Assembly: GCA_009982845.1 (NCBI GenBank)
Contig: JAADKB010000008.1
Location: 558,001-622,000, forward strand
Reading direction: 5' to 3'
DNA: 64,000 nucleotides
Origin: Delphinella strobiligena
Lineage: Eukaryota; Ascomycota; Dothideomycetes; Dothideales; Dothioraceae
How positions within the stretch are numbered: position 1 is the stretch's first letter; the number at the start of each line of letters is the position of its first letter. A program made the position numbers and the translations under genes. The notes beneath the pieces were generated by a model. The model saw nothing but the letters and a program-made list of their open reading frames with translations. It was not told where the DNA came from and ran no database searches. Positions 46,251 to 57,155 of this stretch are shown in pieces.

Positions 46251-47906
46251 ATGTCAAACTGCTTGGAAGTTTTGTTGAACTTCTGCCACGACCATATGCT
46301 CACGTTTCTCACTGTCGCTTTGATCAGTGCGGTCCTTGTTGTGAGACCGCTGACGAGTGATCGTCGACTCGATATGATCCCAGGACCCAAATTGAACGGC
46401 CTCATAGGTCTAGGCTTTAAGTTACCCCCAGACGCTGCGAAACTCTTCCGCCACTGGGCTGAGGAGTATGGCGATATTTTCAAAGTACGAGTTGGCTGGT
46501 ACGAGTGGGTCGTCATTAATTCGCCCGAAGCCATCAGAGAAATTCTGGAAAAGCAAGCTTCCAGCACATCATCCAAAGCTCCATCTCCACTTGGTCACGA
46601 CGTTGTGACTGGTGGCATGCGAATGCCGACAATGCCTTGCGGACCACGGTGGCGGGCGCAGAGATCGGTAGTGCGTCAGATCACTTCTGTTCCTATGACC
46701 GCCAAATTTGTTCCTAGCCAGGAATTCGAGATGAAGCAGTTACTGTTTGATCTGGCAACCAACAACAACAACCAGCGTAACTTCTACATGCACATGCGTC
46801 GTTTTGCATTCAGCATAATCTTGACCAATACGTTCGGCAGCCGAGTACAGGATATCGATCACCCAGATGTACATAACGCGATGCGAAGTCAAGCCATCTT
46901 ACGAAGAACTCTGCCGCCATATTTCATCGTCGACGAGTTTCCGCCCCTTCAAAAGCTTCCAAAATGGCTCCAGCCAGGGCGGAGAGAAGCTGAAGCATGT
47001 GCAAAAGAGGTTCTGGATATCGAAATGAATCTTTGGCACCGGTTGGAACGACAGCATAACTGTGGGAAAGCACCCGCTTGTTACGGACGGGAGATCATGG
47101 AGAACAAGCAGTCTTGGTACTCTCAGGGCCTCACCGACGTGGATCTCGCCTGGGTCGCCGGTGGTCTTGTCGAGGCCGGCTTTGAAACCTCTGCGGCTAC
47201 CCTCAATAGTCTCGTTTTGTATCTGGCCGTGAATCCGCGCGTACAACAGGAGGCACAGAAGGAGCTTATGCGAATTGTTGGTCCCGATCGCTGCCCTCAA
47301 TTTGATGATATAAGAAATCTTCCATACGTCCGTGCCTGTGTCAAAGAGGTTCTTCGCATGAATCCAATACTTGCCCCAGGTATCCGGCACTACGCTTCGA
47401 GGGACGTGGTGTACAAAGATCAAGTCATCCCGAAGGGCACTGTCCTGTTGGCGAATACGGCTTTCTTGCACTACGACCCAAAACGCTTTGAGAAGCCCTT
47501 CGAGTTTCTTCCCGAGCGCTATCTAGGCTATTCCCTCTACAGCTCGGAATATGCTGCAATGAGCGACCCATACAAGCGAGACCATTTTACTTTCAGCACC
47601 GGCCGTCGGACTTGTCCTGGCGCTCGGGTTGCCGAGAATTCGCTGAACATCGCGCTCGCGGGTATGATGTGGGCCTTCGAGATCCGCCCGCCGCTCGGTG
47701 AGGACGGAGCCGAAGTCGAGATGGACTCGAGTTGTGAAGCATTCCCGAATCCCGGCTTCACAACCCCGAAGCCTTTCCTAGCTCGATTCGTTCCGTGGGA
47801 TGAGAAGCGGCTGCAGATCGTAAAAGAGCAGTGGAAGACTGCGAGGGAGGAAGGCTATGAGCTCAGAGGTGTTCCTGTAGATATCGAGGGAATGGTCAGG
47901 TATTAG
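46251..47906 (+). CDS. Cytochrome P450 monooxygenase
   Basis: Intronless, 551 residues. An N-terminal membrane anchor (about 14-32, MLTFLTVALISAVLVV) precedes the proline hinge MIPGPKLNG. Helix I reads AGGLVEAGFETSAATL, with Glu in place of the common Asp before Thr. Helix K is KEVLRM (ExxR), the PERF-like motif is FLPERYL, and the haem loop is FTFSTGRRTCPG with ligand Cys455. Microsomal, electron supply from P450 reductase. The closest style is the CYP families that cluster with PKS genes and oxidise aromatic or prenylated products. The substrate is unknown. It is divergently transcribed from the PKS across a shared promoter, so co-regulation is likely. Confidence 0.93.
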   Translation: MSNCLEVLLNFCHDHMLTFLTVALISAVLVVRPLTSDRRLDMIPGPKLNGLIGLGFKLPPDAAKLFRHWAEEYGDIFKVRVGWYEWVVINSPEAIREILEKQASSTSSKAPSPLGHDVVTGGMRMPTMPCGPRWRAQRSVVRQITSVPMTAKFVPSQEFEMKQLLFDLATNNNNQRNFYMHMRRFAFSIILTNTFGSRVQDIDHPDVHNAMRSQAILRRTLPPYFIVDEFPPLQKLPKWLQPGRREAEACAKEVLDIEMNLWHRLERQHNCGKAPACYGREIMENKQSWYSQGLTDVDLAWVAGGLVEAGFETSAATLNSLVLYLAVNPRVQQEAQKELMRIVGPDRCPQFDDIRNLPYVRACVKEVLRMNPILAPGIRHYASRDVVYKDQVIPKGTVLLANTAFLHYDPKRFEKPFEFLPERYLGYSLYSSEYAAMSDPYKRDHFTFSTGRRTCPGARVAENSLNIALAGMMWAFEIRPPLGEDGAEVEMDSSCEAFPNPGFTTPKPFLARFVPWDEKRLQIVKEQWKTAREEGYELRGVPVDIEGMVRY

Positions 47907-48480
47907 GCTAGCTGTCATTCGTCAGTAAAATCACATCTAGGAAGTCCGGTTGCTGCAACGCGGATTTGCATGTAATACGTTGTTCTCGGAGGGATAGCCG
48001 CATCCGAGAATAGAGTTCGTAGAGCTTCATCCGTCGAGTCGAGGAGCTCTGATGACTATCGCTTCTATTCACTCTTCAAATACTCTGATCTGCTCGGGCA
48101 TAGAATCTTTTATCATCCTCTTTGATTCTCTTGTGATTAAGGTAATTGGAAAGCACGCTTGGCGATATGTCCCGCGGTCTCCCGTCGTCTCCTTGTTGAC
48201 TAGTGGGTTTTAGCGTCAAGATTCGAGAATTCCGAGCGCTTACTGTACAGTCGAAAAGGAAGGAGTTAATGCATAATAGAGAGCAGAGCGAAGCGAAGCT
48301 CAATGACCACTTCCCGTTCACCTTAGCGGCAATAGTCTCGAATGTGATCCGCGCATCACTGCCACACGTGCATTTGTATTGATCAGACTGCGTCTACGAC
48401 TAAGACAACTTCTACGTCTTTGGTTCCTCTCACATAGGGCTACACCTGTGCGTTTGTTCCGTGAGTTAGCCTTTGTTATT
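47907..48480. other. Convergent 3' region between the P450 and MFS gene
   Basis: No gene recognised on either strand. Confidence 0.5.
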
Positions 48481-49885
48481 TCAACATTTCTCCAGCCTGA
48501 AGCCGCTTCTCAGGATTCTTAAAAGTAGAAACAGCAATGCGCAGGCCATACTCATTGTTCCAGCAAAGGCCCAAGTATCCGTCCAATGTAAGCCGCTGCC
48601 TCGTTGCAGAATCTTACCGCCACCAGGCCCTCCAATGAGAATTCCGAGGCCGGTGAAGGCATTACCCATACCTAGCCAGGTGCCAAACTTGTGTTTGTCG
48701 GTGATGAGAGCATGGAAGACAACGGGCGGCAGGGCGACGAAGATACCCGAAGCAAAGCCAAAGAAGAGAGTCTCGACAAGTAGGCCGGCTTTACTGTGGA
48801 CTGCGAGGAGGCAGAAGCTGACGATAGAAACAATGAAAGCGCCTAACGGCACCATAAATCAGCTGTGTGCTGAGTTGGTAGTATGAGACTATGGATTTAC
48901 CTGGAACGAGAACGTTGAATGGGCCTAATTTGTCCGATAGCATGTTTGGCAGTATACGGCCGAAAATAGAGGCAGCATTCAGGATGGGGACCAGGTAGAA
49001 GGATAATGACCCGTCGGTGTAGCGGGTCGACTGACCGAAAAAACTTAGGTAGAATAGTCCCACATAAAGTCCGGCAAATCCAAGCAACGAGCCAAACACG
49101 AAGATGACATAGTCACGGTTCTTGAATGCGCTCAGGTCAATGAGCTCACGCACTTTCGGCGGCTTGACACGAAGTCGCATCACAACGTTTGGAATGACCA
49201 GTGTTGCCAGCTCGATGAAGCCGAGTGTGCGAATAGACCAGCCGAAACCGACCCGCGGCAGCAAGCGGTAGAACACAATCGGGTAGACAACTCCTCCCAA
49301 CGAGGAGCCAGAGGCAGCAATTCCAACAACAGCGCCGAGTTTAGTGCTGAAATAGGTGGGTAAGATGGCGACTGAAGGTAGAAAGAGCAAGCCACTACCA
49401 ATTCCTACGCAGAAGCCCTGTGCAAGGAGCGCTTGGTAATACTCGTGGCAGAGCGACAGCATCATGAACCCAAAGACGACCATAAAGGAGCCGACAGCAA
49501 GCAGCAAGCGTAGCATTCCGCGATCGAAGATAGGTCCGGAGAAGAAGCAGGTCAGCAGCAGCAGGAAAGATTGCGAAGACCCGATCCATGAGATATTTGA
49601 AGAGGTCGCTGTGAATAGTGCGCCAGACTCGTAGTATGTTTGAAAGACTCCAAAAGTGTTCAGCACGCCAAAGGTGTTGAAGAAGAGCATGAATGAACCT
49701 AGCACTTGCAGCCAGGCTACAATGCCGCCATCAGGTGGAGGACCAGGGCTACCAGGGCCTTGCTTTGAACACTCTTGCTGGACGGTCCGTTCTGGATCCG
49801 TGAAGTCGTATTGGTCTTGTACGGATGGTAAGGCCTTGTCGTCTGACATTTCATGGGTGCTAAATCTCTCTATGAGTGTCGACAT
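48481..49885 (-). CDS. MFS transporter, monocarboxylate-porter-like
   Basis: Two exons (49885-48901 and 48842-48481) give 448 residues. A hydrophilic, acidic N-terminus of about 50 residues leads into PPDGGIVAWLQVLGSFMLFFNTFGVLNTFGVFQTYY, the signature opening of fungal MCT-like MFS proteins. About twelve hydrophobic segments follow, including GIGSGLLFLPSVAILPTYF, AASGSSLGGVVYPIVF, and in exon 2 VALPPVVFHALITD and IGGPGGGKIL. The only acceptor that restores the frame is the tag just before GC-GCT-TTC, which joins FNVLVP to GAFIVSIVSF. It is expected in the plasma membrane as an exporter or importer for the cluster product or a precursor. The direction cannot be inferred. It shares a promoter region with the AKR. 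Confidence 0.9.
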
Positions 49886-50142
49886 GCCAACGATTGACGG
49901 CTGATGAATCTGTGCCCTCTGACTCTGACCTTTGATAACAACGGGTAGCCGACTCGATGTTTTCTATGTATCAGTCGCGTGGTTCTCTGGTGTCGAAGTT
50001 GTAGTGCAATGGGATAGAATATGATGGCGACTTAAGCAACAGCGAGCAGCTGAGCCTGTCCACGTAGTCGGGGTTGAGGTGGGGAGTATCGGCCATACCT
50101 CGTGAACAAAAAACGAGGTAACACGCGTTGACAAGCTTGCGG

Positions 50143-50150
50143 TCGGGATT
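50143..50150 (+). promoter_or_regulatory. TCGGGATT half-site near the MFS start
   Basis: Matches the first eight bases of the longer cluster element but lacks the second hexamer (it continues GGGATG). An 8-mer alone is weak, and its placement between two cluster genes is the only support. Confidence 0.25.
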
Positions 50151-50357
50151 GGGATGAGCAGAAGTCGGACATGGCCTTGTGAGTCGGAGAAAAGATACCT
50201 AGCATGAGCCCAAGACTTCGAGCGACCAGGATCGGACATAGCGATTGAGCTTAAAGCCAGTATCACGTGGAGGTTCATAAGGTCACCAATGATCAATGTC
50301 GCCACAGGCTTCGTCTATGTTGGCTGCATGAAAGGGTCCGGGATCTGCAAGGAGGAT

Positions 50358-50372
50358 TCCCGAAATCCCGAG
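50358..50372 (-). promoter_or_regulatory. Candidate cluster regulator site in the MFS/AKR promoter
   Basis: Plus strand reads TCCCGAAATCCCGAG, the exact reverse complement of the 15-mer at 45913-45927. It lies 306 bp upstream of the AKR start and about 470 bp from the MFS start. Confidence 0.5.
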
Positions 50373-50677
50373 CAATCTTTAATACTTCCCGACGTTATTT
50401 ATCGCCGATTGGTACATATACGATAGCACAAGATGACGGAAAACTCTATCGGTATTGAATTCCATGCACGAAGCATAAGCATATCACGAGATGCCGGAGT
50501 TAATGATGGCCGGCGGCTGCTACTGGAAGAACCTGTTTTATCGATCAATGAATCACAGAAGTAAGTCGACTCGGTCTCACAATCCGCAGAAGTGTATTTG
50601 ATGTCCAAGGTAACCATACATCTTTTAGCAGAACCTCTACTGCATGCGCGAGAACATTGATAGTTAGAATTTTCAAG

Positions 50678-51857
50678 ATGACTGAACCGACCCCTCAGCA
50701 TGTGAAGATTGTCGGCAAGCCGGTTGGGCAAACTGGGTATGCTTCGAGTGACAGATTGCAGCTCAAATTAAACTAATCTTAGGCTGCTTAGATATGGCCT
50801 CATGGGTCTGACTTGGAGAGGTAATCCCAACGACTTGCCTTCGCAGGAGACGGCCTTCAAGGCTATGAAGGCGGCATTAGCGAATGGTGCAAATTTCTGG
50901 AATGGTGGAGAGATATACGGCACACCAGAACATAACTCGTTACACCTTCTCCATGACTACTTCGAAAAGTACCCTGAGGATGCCGACAAAGTCGTCCTTA
51001 GCATTAAAGGCGGTGCGGACAAGGGGTCTCTCAAGGCTAATGGGAGTGCAGAGAACACGAGACGCAGTATCGAGGAGTGCTTGGCCATCCTAGATGGAAA
51101 AAAGAAGTTGGATATTTGGGAAAGTGCACGGATTGACAAGGAGGTACCGATAGAGATCATGTTGCGGGAGGCCGAGAAATATGTCAAGCGTGGCCAGATT
51201 GGTGGCATTGGTCTATCCGAGTGCAGCGCAAGAAGCATTCGCCGGGCAGCGAAGATTACAAAGATCGCCGCTGTGGAAGTCGAATTCTCTCTGTGGGAGA
51301 CTACTATTCTTGAGAATGGTGTTGCTAAGGTGTGCGCCGAGCTTGACATTCCGATTGTCGCATACTGTAAGTCGACCCGCTACCCATCGGTACAAGATGG
51401 AGGACCTACAAGTCGCTTCTGTTTGCTGAACTAATCATCTCACAAAGCCCCTCTTGGCAGTGGAATTCTTACTGGGCAGATCAAGAGCCCAGATGACATA
51501 CCAGCGGAAGACTTCCGAAAGGCTGTTCCACGATTCCAGGGCGAGAACTTCAATAAGAACTTGAAGCTAGTGACCCAAATAGAGAAGATTGCGAAGGAGA
51601 AAGGTTGCACATCCGGTCAAGTAGCCCTTGCGTGGATCAGGGCCCAGAGCGGCAAGATTGGCATGCCGACCTTTATTGCAATTCCGGGAGCCTCCTCGGA
51701 CAAGAGAGTAGAGGAGAACTTGACAGTCGTCAAGCTAAGCACAGCAGAACTCAAGGAGATTGAAGGTTTTCTTGGTAGCTTCAAGGTCTGTGGGGAGCGA
51801 TATCCTGCAGAAGCAGCAGCAAAGCTGTTTGGTGACAGCCCTGAACTAGAGAGATAG
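50678..51857 (+). CDS. Aldo-keto reductase, pyridoxal-reductase-like branch
   Basis: Three exons (50678-50736, 50792-51366, 51448-51857) give 347 residues. The start MTEPTPQHVKIVGKPVGQTGYGLMGLTW requires the first intron, and PIVAYSPLGSGILTG requires the second. TIM-barrel landmarks: FWNGGEIYGTPEHNS with the catalytic Tyr, VVLSIKGG with the Lys, DIWESARID, GQIGGIGLSECSA, VEVEFSLWE, and the NADPH-binding end FIAIPGASSDKRVEEN. The usual Asp of the AKR tetrad is Asn and the His position is Glu, as I recall for the yeast pyridoxal reductase branch. It may reduce the aldehyde released by the PKS reductase domain or a quinone/ketone intermediate, using NADPH in the cytosol. This is inferred from context, and a vitamin B6 role is the alternative. 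Confidence 0.88.
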
Positions 51858-52539
51858 ATGATATATGGGAGGCAAGACTGATTGATCTGGAAAACGTTAA
51901 GGCGATGTGTCTAGATACTTGGGTGAAATGAGAGCTTCAACGTAGTGATGACCTCGGCGACATACACGAACAATACCGGTACCACAGACTGGGTCTAACA
52001 AACCAAAAACAAAAGAAAAATAAATTCACGTACAGAAGCTGGTATTCCCACGTGGTCACCCACCGTAGTACTAATCAGCCGGCCAACTGCTTATGTCTGG
52101 CAGAGCGGACGGGATGCCCAGTTCCTCTCCCTTCCTCTTTCACATCTTTAGGGGCTTGAAACCCGATTAGGGAAATTAGCAGCCGTGCATTGGCACCTAA
52201 TTGCCCAAAACCGGTATCGCTTTTTCTGCCCCGCCTTGACCTATAATCGCTTTATCGGACCTGGCACGTTCGGTCACATCTCTAGTCTGCTGTTGCTATC
52301 AACTGACTTTGTCTGTTACAACACCCACTGCTCATGCCTGATATGTTGTTGGTTTATCACCCTGGTCGCCCCTGCAGCTGGAATCATAGCGTGTCTCAAC
52401 TTGGAGAGTATAGCATGCATTCGATCGCTCCGCAGTTCTGTCGACTCAACGGCTTAGTAGATACAAAAGTAGCTAAGTTGCCGCTCTCAGTCATTATCGG
52501 ACTCTTTCATAGTTGTTGTTCATCAAGTAAAAATAAAAA
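51858..52539. other. Intergenic at the junction between cluster and accessory region
   Basis: No gene supported. If the recombinase that follows belongs to a mobile element transcribed inward, its left boundary would be expected in this stretch. I could not identify terminal repeats or a target duplication. Confidence 0.45.
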
Positions 52540-55384
52540 ATGGAAGGACGTGACACTGTCGAAAATTTACTACGGCTTGCGTGTCAGGATGACTCTACAG
52601 ACACTCGCAGACCTCTGAGTCAATGCATGGGATCTGATGCTTACCTCAAAGTGCAGCGAGTAGAACGAGAATGGAGAGAGCAAGTCACTACAACTTCTAC
52701 AATTGGACTCAAAGGCTGACAGACTCGGTAAAGTTTCGTTGCTTCGATACCCCGTAATACCACAGACAGCGGCGGCGACGACAAGAACGACGATAACAAG
52801 GATGACGACGAAGATGGCCCCTTTGCTGCCAAAGATCGTCCTACATTGAAACAGATCCAAGTCTTTCTACGATTGCTGCTCGTCACTAGGAAAGGGTATT
52901 CTGGATCTCTGACAGTTAAAACATTGCAGACAAGATGGTGGGCGATGAGGAAGGCAATCGAGCTCGAATCCGAGAACGAGTTCTCGAGGAAAGAAAATTC
53001 GGAGATGGCCATGGTAGGCATTACCAACGACAGCCTCTTGTGCTAGCTAATTTAAATATAGTTCTTCAAAACGGACCTCCCCAAGCGTGGCGCATCCACT
53101 AAAGCTCGCGCGAAGCCATTGGCGAATAAACATGTCGCGAAAGATCTGCTTTTCTTTCTCTGGGCGTGTGATGAGTACACTTTAGGTCACTCAAGAGTCC
53201 GAGTTCAACTGCCATTCTCCATCCTCATCATGACTTACCTAGGACTGCGTCCTGGTGAGTTTGTCGAAAGCAGTAATCACCCGCAGTCCAATGAAGGACT
53301 TAAATACAAAGACGTCACCTTAAAGGTGGTTCCGTGCGAAGACGGCCAGGTCCGTTTAGTCCTGGAGTTGTCGATTCGTAACAGGAAAAATCACAGGGAC
53401 AACGACGCGGATAGGTTGGTTTTGACCCCATAGCTCAATGTTGTCATCACTAATTGATACTGCAGTCCTTGCGTTTTCCTGTACGATGAACCTCACAATC
53501 CCTTCCTGTGTCCAGTGACACACTTCTGTGCGCTCGCGCTCGCAGATGATGCGTTCCTGGCAGTGAAGAAACCATCAGACATCGAAAGGATAAAGAGGAC
53601 ACGTCTAGAGGATGGATCGCCAGTATCTGTTCGGTTCCGAGACGCTGTTCTGGATATCCCCATCATGAGGAGCCTTACACCCTTGGGAGGAATTGCTGAA
53701 ACCGACATTTTTACGGCAAACTCTCTAGGGGCTTATCTAGTCGGCCTTGGCCAGCGTGCTGGCTACAAAGATAACTTAACAGCGTACTGCTTCCGAAGGG
53801 GTTTTGCTAACGAACTTCTCGAAACTGTCACCGCTGTGCAGCGAAGTCAACGCATCGGTCATAAAAGCGAGGATGTCTTCTTGCGCTATATCTCGAACAA
53901 GTCTGGCATTGATTCTCAGTCGATTGTACTACAGAGACCGCAGCAAAAGCTCTTGATCGACGCACTTCGCTCTATGCAGCTTGATGTTGATCTAAAAGCG
54001 CCTCTTCCTCATGGCTCTCGTCTGATAGATGCAAGAAGGAGATATGTCCAAGACATGGAGGAAGATCTGGGGGAAGAATTTGCAGACATTGCCCAGAAAG
54101 GCTCGGTCACGTTAAAAGCAACGGAAATGACGACACGCCAGCATTATGAGATTCGGCGAAGAGCTCGCAAACAAGATTTTCAGAAAGCGAAAACTTCGCA
54201 TCATGCTGACCGCGACGAATTCGCGGGCCTGGAGGACATTGCAGAACTCAGTCAAAGCAACGAATTGAGTGAAGACGATAGTGTCAGGGAGGCAGGAAAC
54301 TCAAATGTAGCATCGCCTCCAGAAAACGCCGAGGTTGTGACGATCGTCCGTCCTGGACCGTCAAAATACTTGCTAGCTGTCCTAAGCTGGATGCCTGCTC
54401 GATTACGACTTGTTCAGGACCTGCAAGCAAGACCATTGCTGTCCACAAAGGTCGAGGCTCCGGACGCAGCTGCACCACTCAGTTTCTCCCAGGGGGTAGA
54501 GTGTTTCATGCAATTGGCCAAACCTGTTCATCCACCTGTACATTATACAGATGCTTTCCCAGATACCAGGGGGCGTTGCAGAATCTGCGGAAAGAAGCCT
54601 GCTGGGTAAGTTTCGATATTGATTACAACTTGACTGCATTCCACTGAAACAGCACAGGTCCAAAGGAAAGGTCAACCGTCATCTACTCTCCTGCTTACTG
54701 AAAGAAAAGACGTCCAGGGGCCAAAGAATCCTCGCAGAGCATGACGAGTGTCGACCGTCACATCTCAGTCATTGCGAATGGACTTCATGCAACCAAGCCT
54801 TCAGTAAGTGCGGACCTAGTGGAATCGCCAATCATCTTTCCATGCACTTACGCCAGCTCCACTCCCATTGCTGCCACTGGAACAATTGCAATGCACGATT
54901 CCAAACCAGAGACAAATTGTGTTTCCATCTCCTGGATTGTCATGGGCTATATTCTGAGGGCACCTTGCCGACAAACTTTCACTACTGCTACGAGTGTCGT
55001 CGGATCTCTGGGACACTTCTAGACTGGGAAGCGCACTGTCAGGATCATATTGACAACAAGCTTACTCTGTTCTGCGGCATAATTGTGCGATTCGGTGTCA
55101 TCGTTATCGCTGGATTCTGCCCTTTCTGCCTTTCAGATACGAATAAGGCGACGTCGGATCGTGCCTTCCAATGGACAGAAGGCAGCAAATTGAATAATCA
55201 CATTTCGAAACATCTCGCGGTAAGCACGTGGCCAGCTCGATGTCCACACCCAAAGTGCGAGCAGCGTCTGCCAACTGTTTGTGCCTTTGACAAGCATTTG
55301 GCCACAATTCACGGTGTTGAGCTGAGCCGACCGCCAGCCGCAAAAGCCCAGCGCATCCGCCAACAACAGGCGCTAAACGCATGA
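52540..55384 (+). CDS. DUF3435-family tyrosine recombinase with C-terminal zinc fingers, interrupted by one TGA
   Basis: Exons 52540-52727, 52770-53013, 53062-53414, 53466-54605, 54658-55384 join in phase (about 883 residues), but codon 60 is TGA (52717-52719). The family pattern is clear: GPFAAKDRPTLKQIQVFLR, WWAMRKAIELESE, FFKTDLPKRG, LIMTYLGLRPGEFVES (box I Arg), LELSIRNRKNH, FLYDEPHNPFLCPVTHFCALALADDAF, AYCFRRGFANEL (box II, Tyr-x-x-Arg) and QRIGHKSEDVFLRYIS (His and the presumed Tyr nucleophile). The long tail has zinc-finger pairs: CRICGKK, CEWTSCNQAF, HCCHWNNCNARF, YCYECRR, CPFCLSD, CPHPKCEQ with trailing His. DUF3435 proteins include the captains that move Starship elements. Whether this one is a captain is open. 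Translation could also start downstream of the TGA, but that would delete part of the N-terminal domain. Confidence 0.8.
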
Positions 55385-55554
55385 GTTCATCGCGTTCCCC
55401 AAGCGCTAAGTGCATGAGAACGCTGGATTCAAAGGGGACTTCGAGTGGCAAATCAGGTCTAGGAAACACAGACTCGGTAAAGTCTACCTCTAAGGCCACT
55501 GTAGACGCATCGCAGCAATCCGAGATTGTGGAAATCAGCGACGATGACGTATGA
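55381..55554 (+). other. 57-codon frame overlapping the recombinase stop (ATGA)
   Basis: Begins MSSSRSPSAKCMRTLDSKGT and ends with the acidic SEIVEISDDDV. Its ATG overlaps the recombinase TGA at 55381-55384. The end resembles a SUMO-interaction motif with a following acidic patch. The simplest reading is that this is the original C-terminus of the recombinase, displaced by a one-base frameshift. Confidence 0.45.
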
Positions 55555-57155
55555 TGTTATACTTCCTTACAAAACCCACATGATAAGCAGGTTACGACTT
55601 GAAGCAGGCAGGAAAAGATCAATACACGCGTCAGTTTTATTTGTACCAGTTTGAAGTGTCTGTGAAGCCCTTGAAAGTGACATTGAATAGTCGAGTTCGT
55701 GCCACACGCACCACGTGCCGTCTGTCGACGTTTCATCAGAAGTTTTCAGAAGGACAATTGAGGTTGCCAAGACTAGACCCTGATTCAGAACTCGAGTCCA
55801 TAGGTAAGGTACTGTAAGCAACGTAATTGAAAGTACCTAATAACGATACTGAGTATAATAGCTGCCGGTGCTGTCTTGTGGGCTTTTATTATACAAATGT
55901 AAGCACCTCAGCTGTCAAGGACTCATTTATACGCCCGTTGAAAGTGGTAGCGCCGATATCATCTACCCGCCATACCACTCCAGATTACTTAGCGACCGCA
56001 TCTGCTCCTGGCTAAACAGCGCCCACTCACTCGGACCCTTCAGTCTCGTGCATGTCCTCGTCGGCGCCTTTCGCATCGCCAGTCAAATCTCGGGCAGATC
56101 CAGATGGCTTGAGCAAGAGACGGCCCCAGACGAGAAGAATTGCTGGATATGTCAGACGACGAAGCGTAGTACGCTTCGGGCCTGTGTAAAGACCTGGCTC
56201 AATTGACCACGGTCACGTCTAGCAAGCGCCATATCGGTATACCCGATGCGCTCGCCAAAACGCAGCTCTACGGGAAGTGTATGATTATCTCACTCAGATG
56301 GTCGCATCTTTGACTCATTATCTTCGCTGGCACGTTCCCCCCAACACAAACAGAGTCCATCACAACGATATCCTACAAAGGCTTCCACCGTTCCGCGGTT
56401 CTTCGTGTTCTGGGCCACCTCACCCTGCAATTTTCAACACAAGCATTTCCAGGCCGACAGGCCTATGTCTTCTGGAATTGTGCATTAGCAATGTATCCTG
56501 TCATTGTCCATCAACGGCGCTATGATCGGAAGCCATTAGGTTGTACTTGAAATGTACCCCAATACTATATCACGCGCAAGGTCCTATGTCTCAAGAGGGT
56601 GCTTCCACAACCGACGGTTGCATATCTGAGTCCGCAGCAAGCCTTCCAACCACATTTGCTAGCTATGCGTCGCAGCTGTAGCCTGGCTGGTCACCTTATA
56701 TTCGGAACAAACAACCGCACTAGAACTTTCCAAGGTCAAGATTACTGGTCGGAAGGACACCGTATGAAATTCTAGAATGGGATTGGCAGACTGGTAAACC
56801 GGTTATAGTTCTGTGGCTATGACCAGTGGGTGATGGGGCGCATAAATGTATCGGAGTCCTCCTGAACGGCACTTGCAACAGGACGCAAAACAAGATTTCA
56901 TCTCGGCGCACTATGCAACCAGATACTGCAAACAATTTCGGGTTCGGCCCCTTCCTCTATTTGTGTCAAGCTTCTATATCAGTGTCTTTTGACAGCTCTG
57001 GTAGTTGAGATCTCGCTTGCTAGTCAATAGAATGTGTGCAAACAGTATACGTTCCACTCAAAAGGGTTTATTAGCACTTTAACCATAATCGAGAACAATC
57101 AGCGCTCATAACATGCAAGTCTGTGATGTATGCGCCTCTTCATTTGGTTCCCAAC
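55555..57155. other. Intergenic, no gene recognised
   Basis: Several medium frames on both strands (for example 55868-56206 plus, 56277-56525 plus) lack domain signatures and splice logic. Degraded mobile-element sequence is possible. Confidence 0.45.

Larger units (their letters stand above)
49886..50677. other. Divergent promoter region between the MFS gene and AKR
   Basis: Holds the 15-bp element at 50358-50372 and a related half site TCGGGATT at 50143-50150. Confidence 0.6.
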
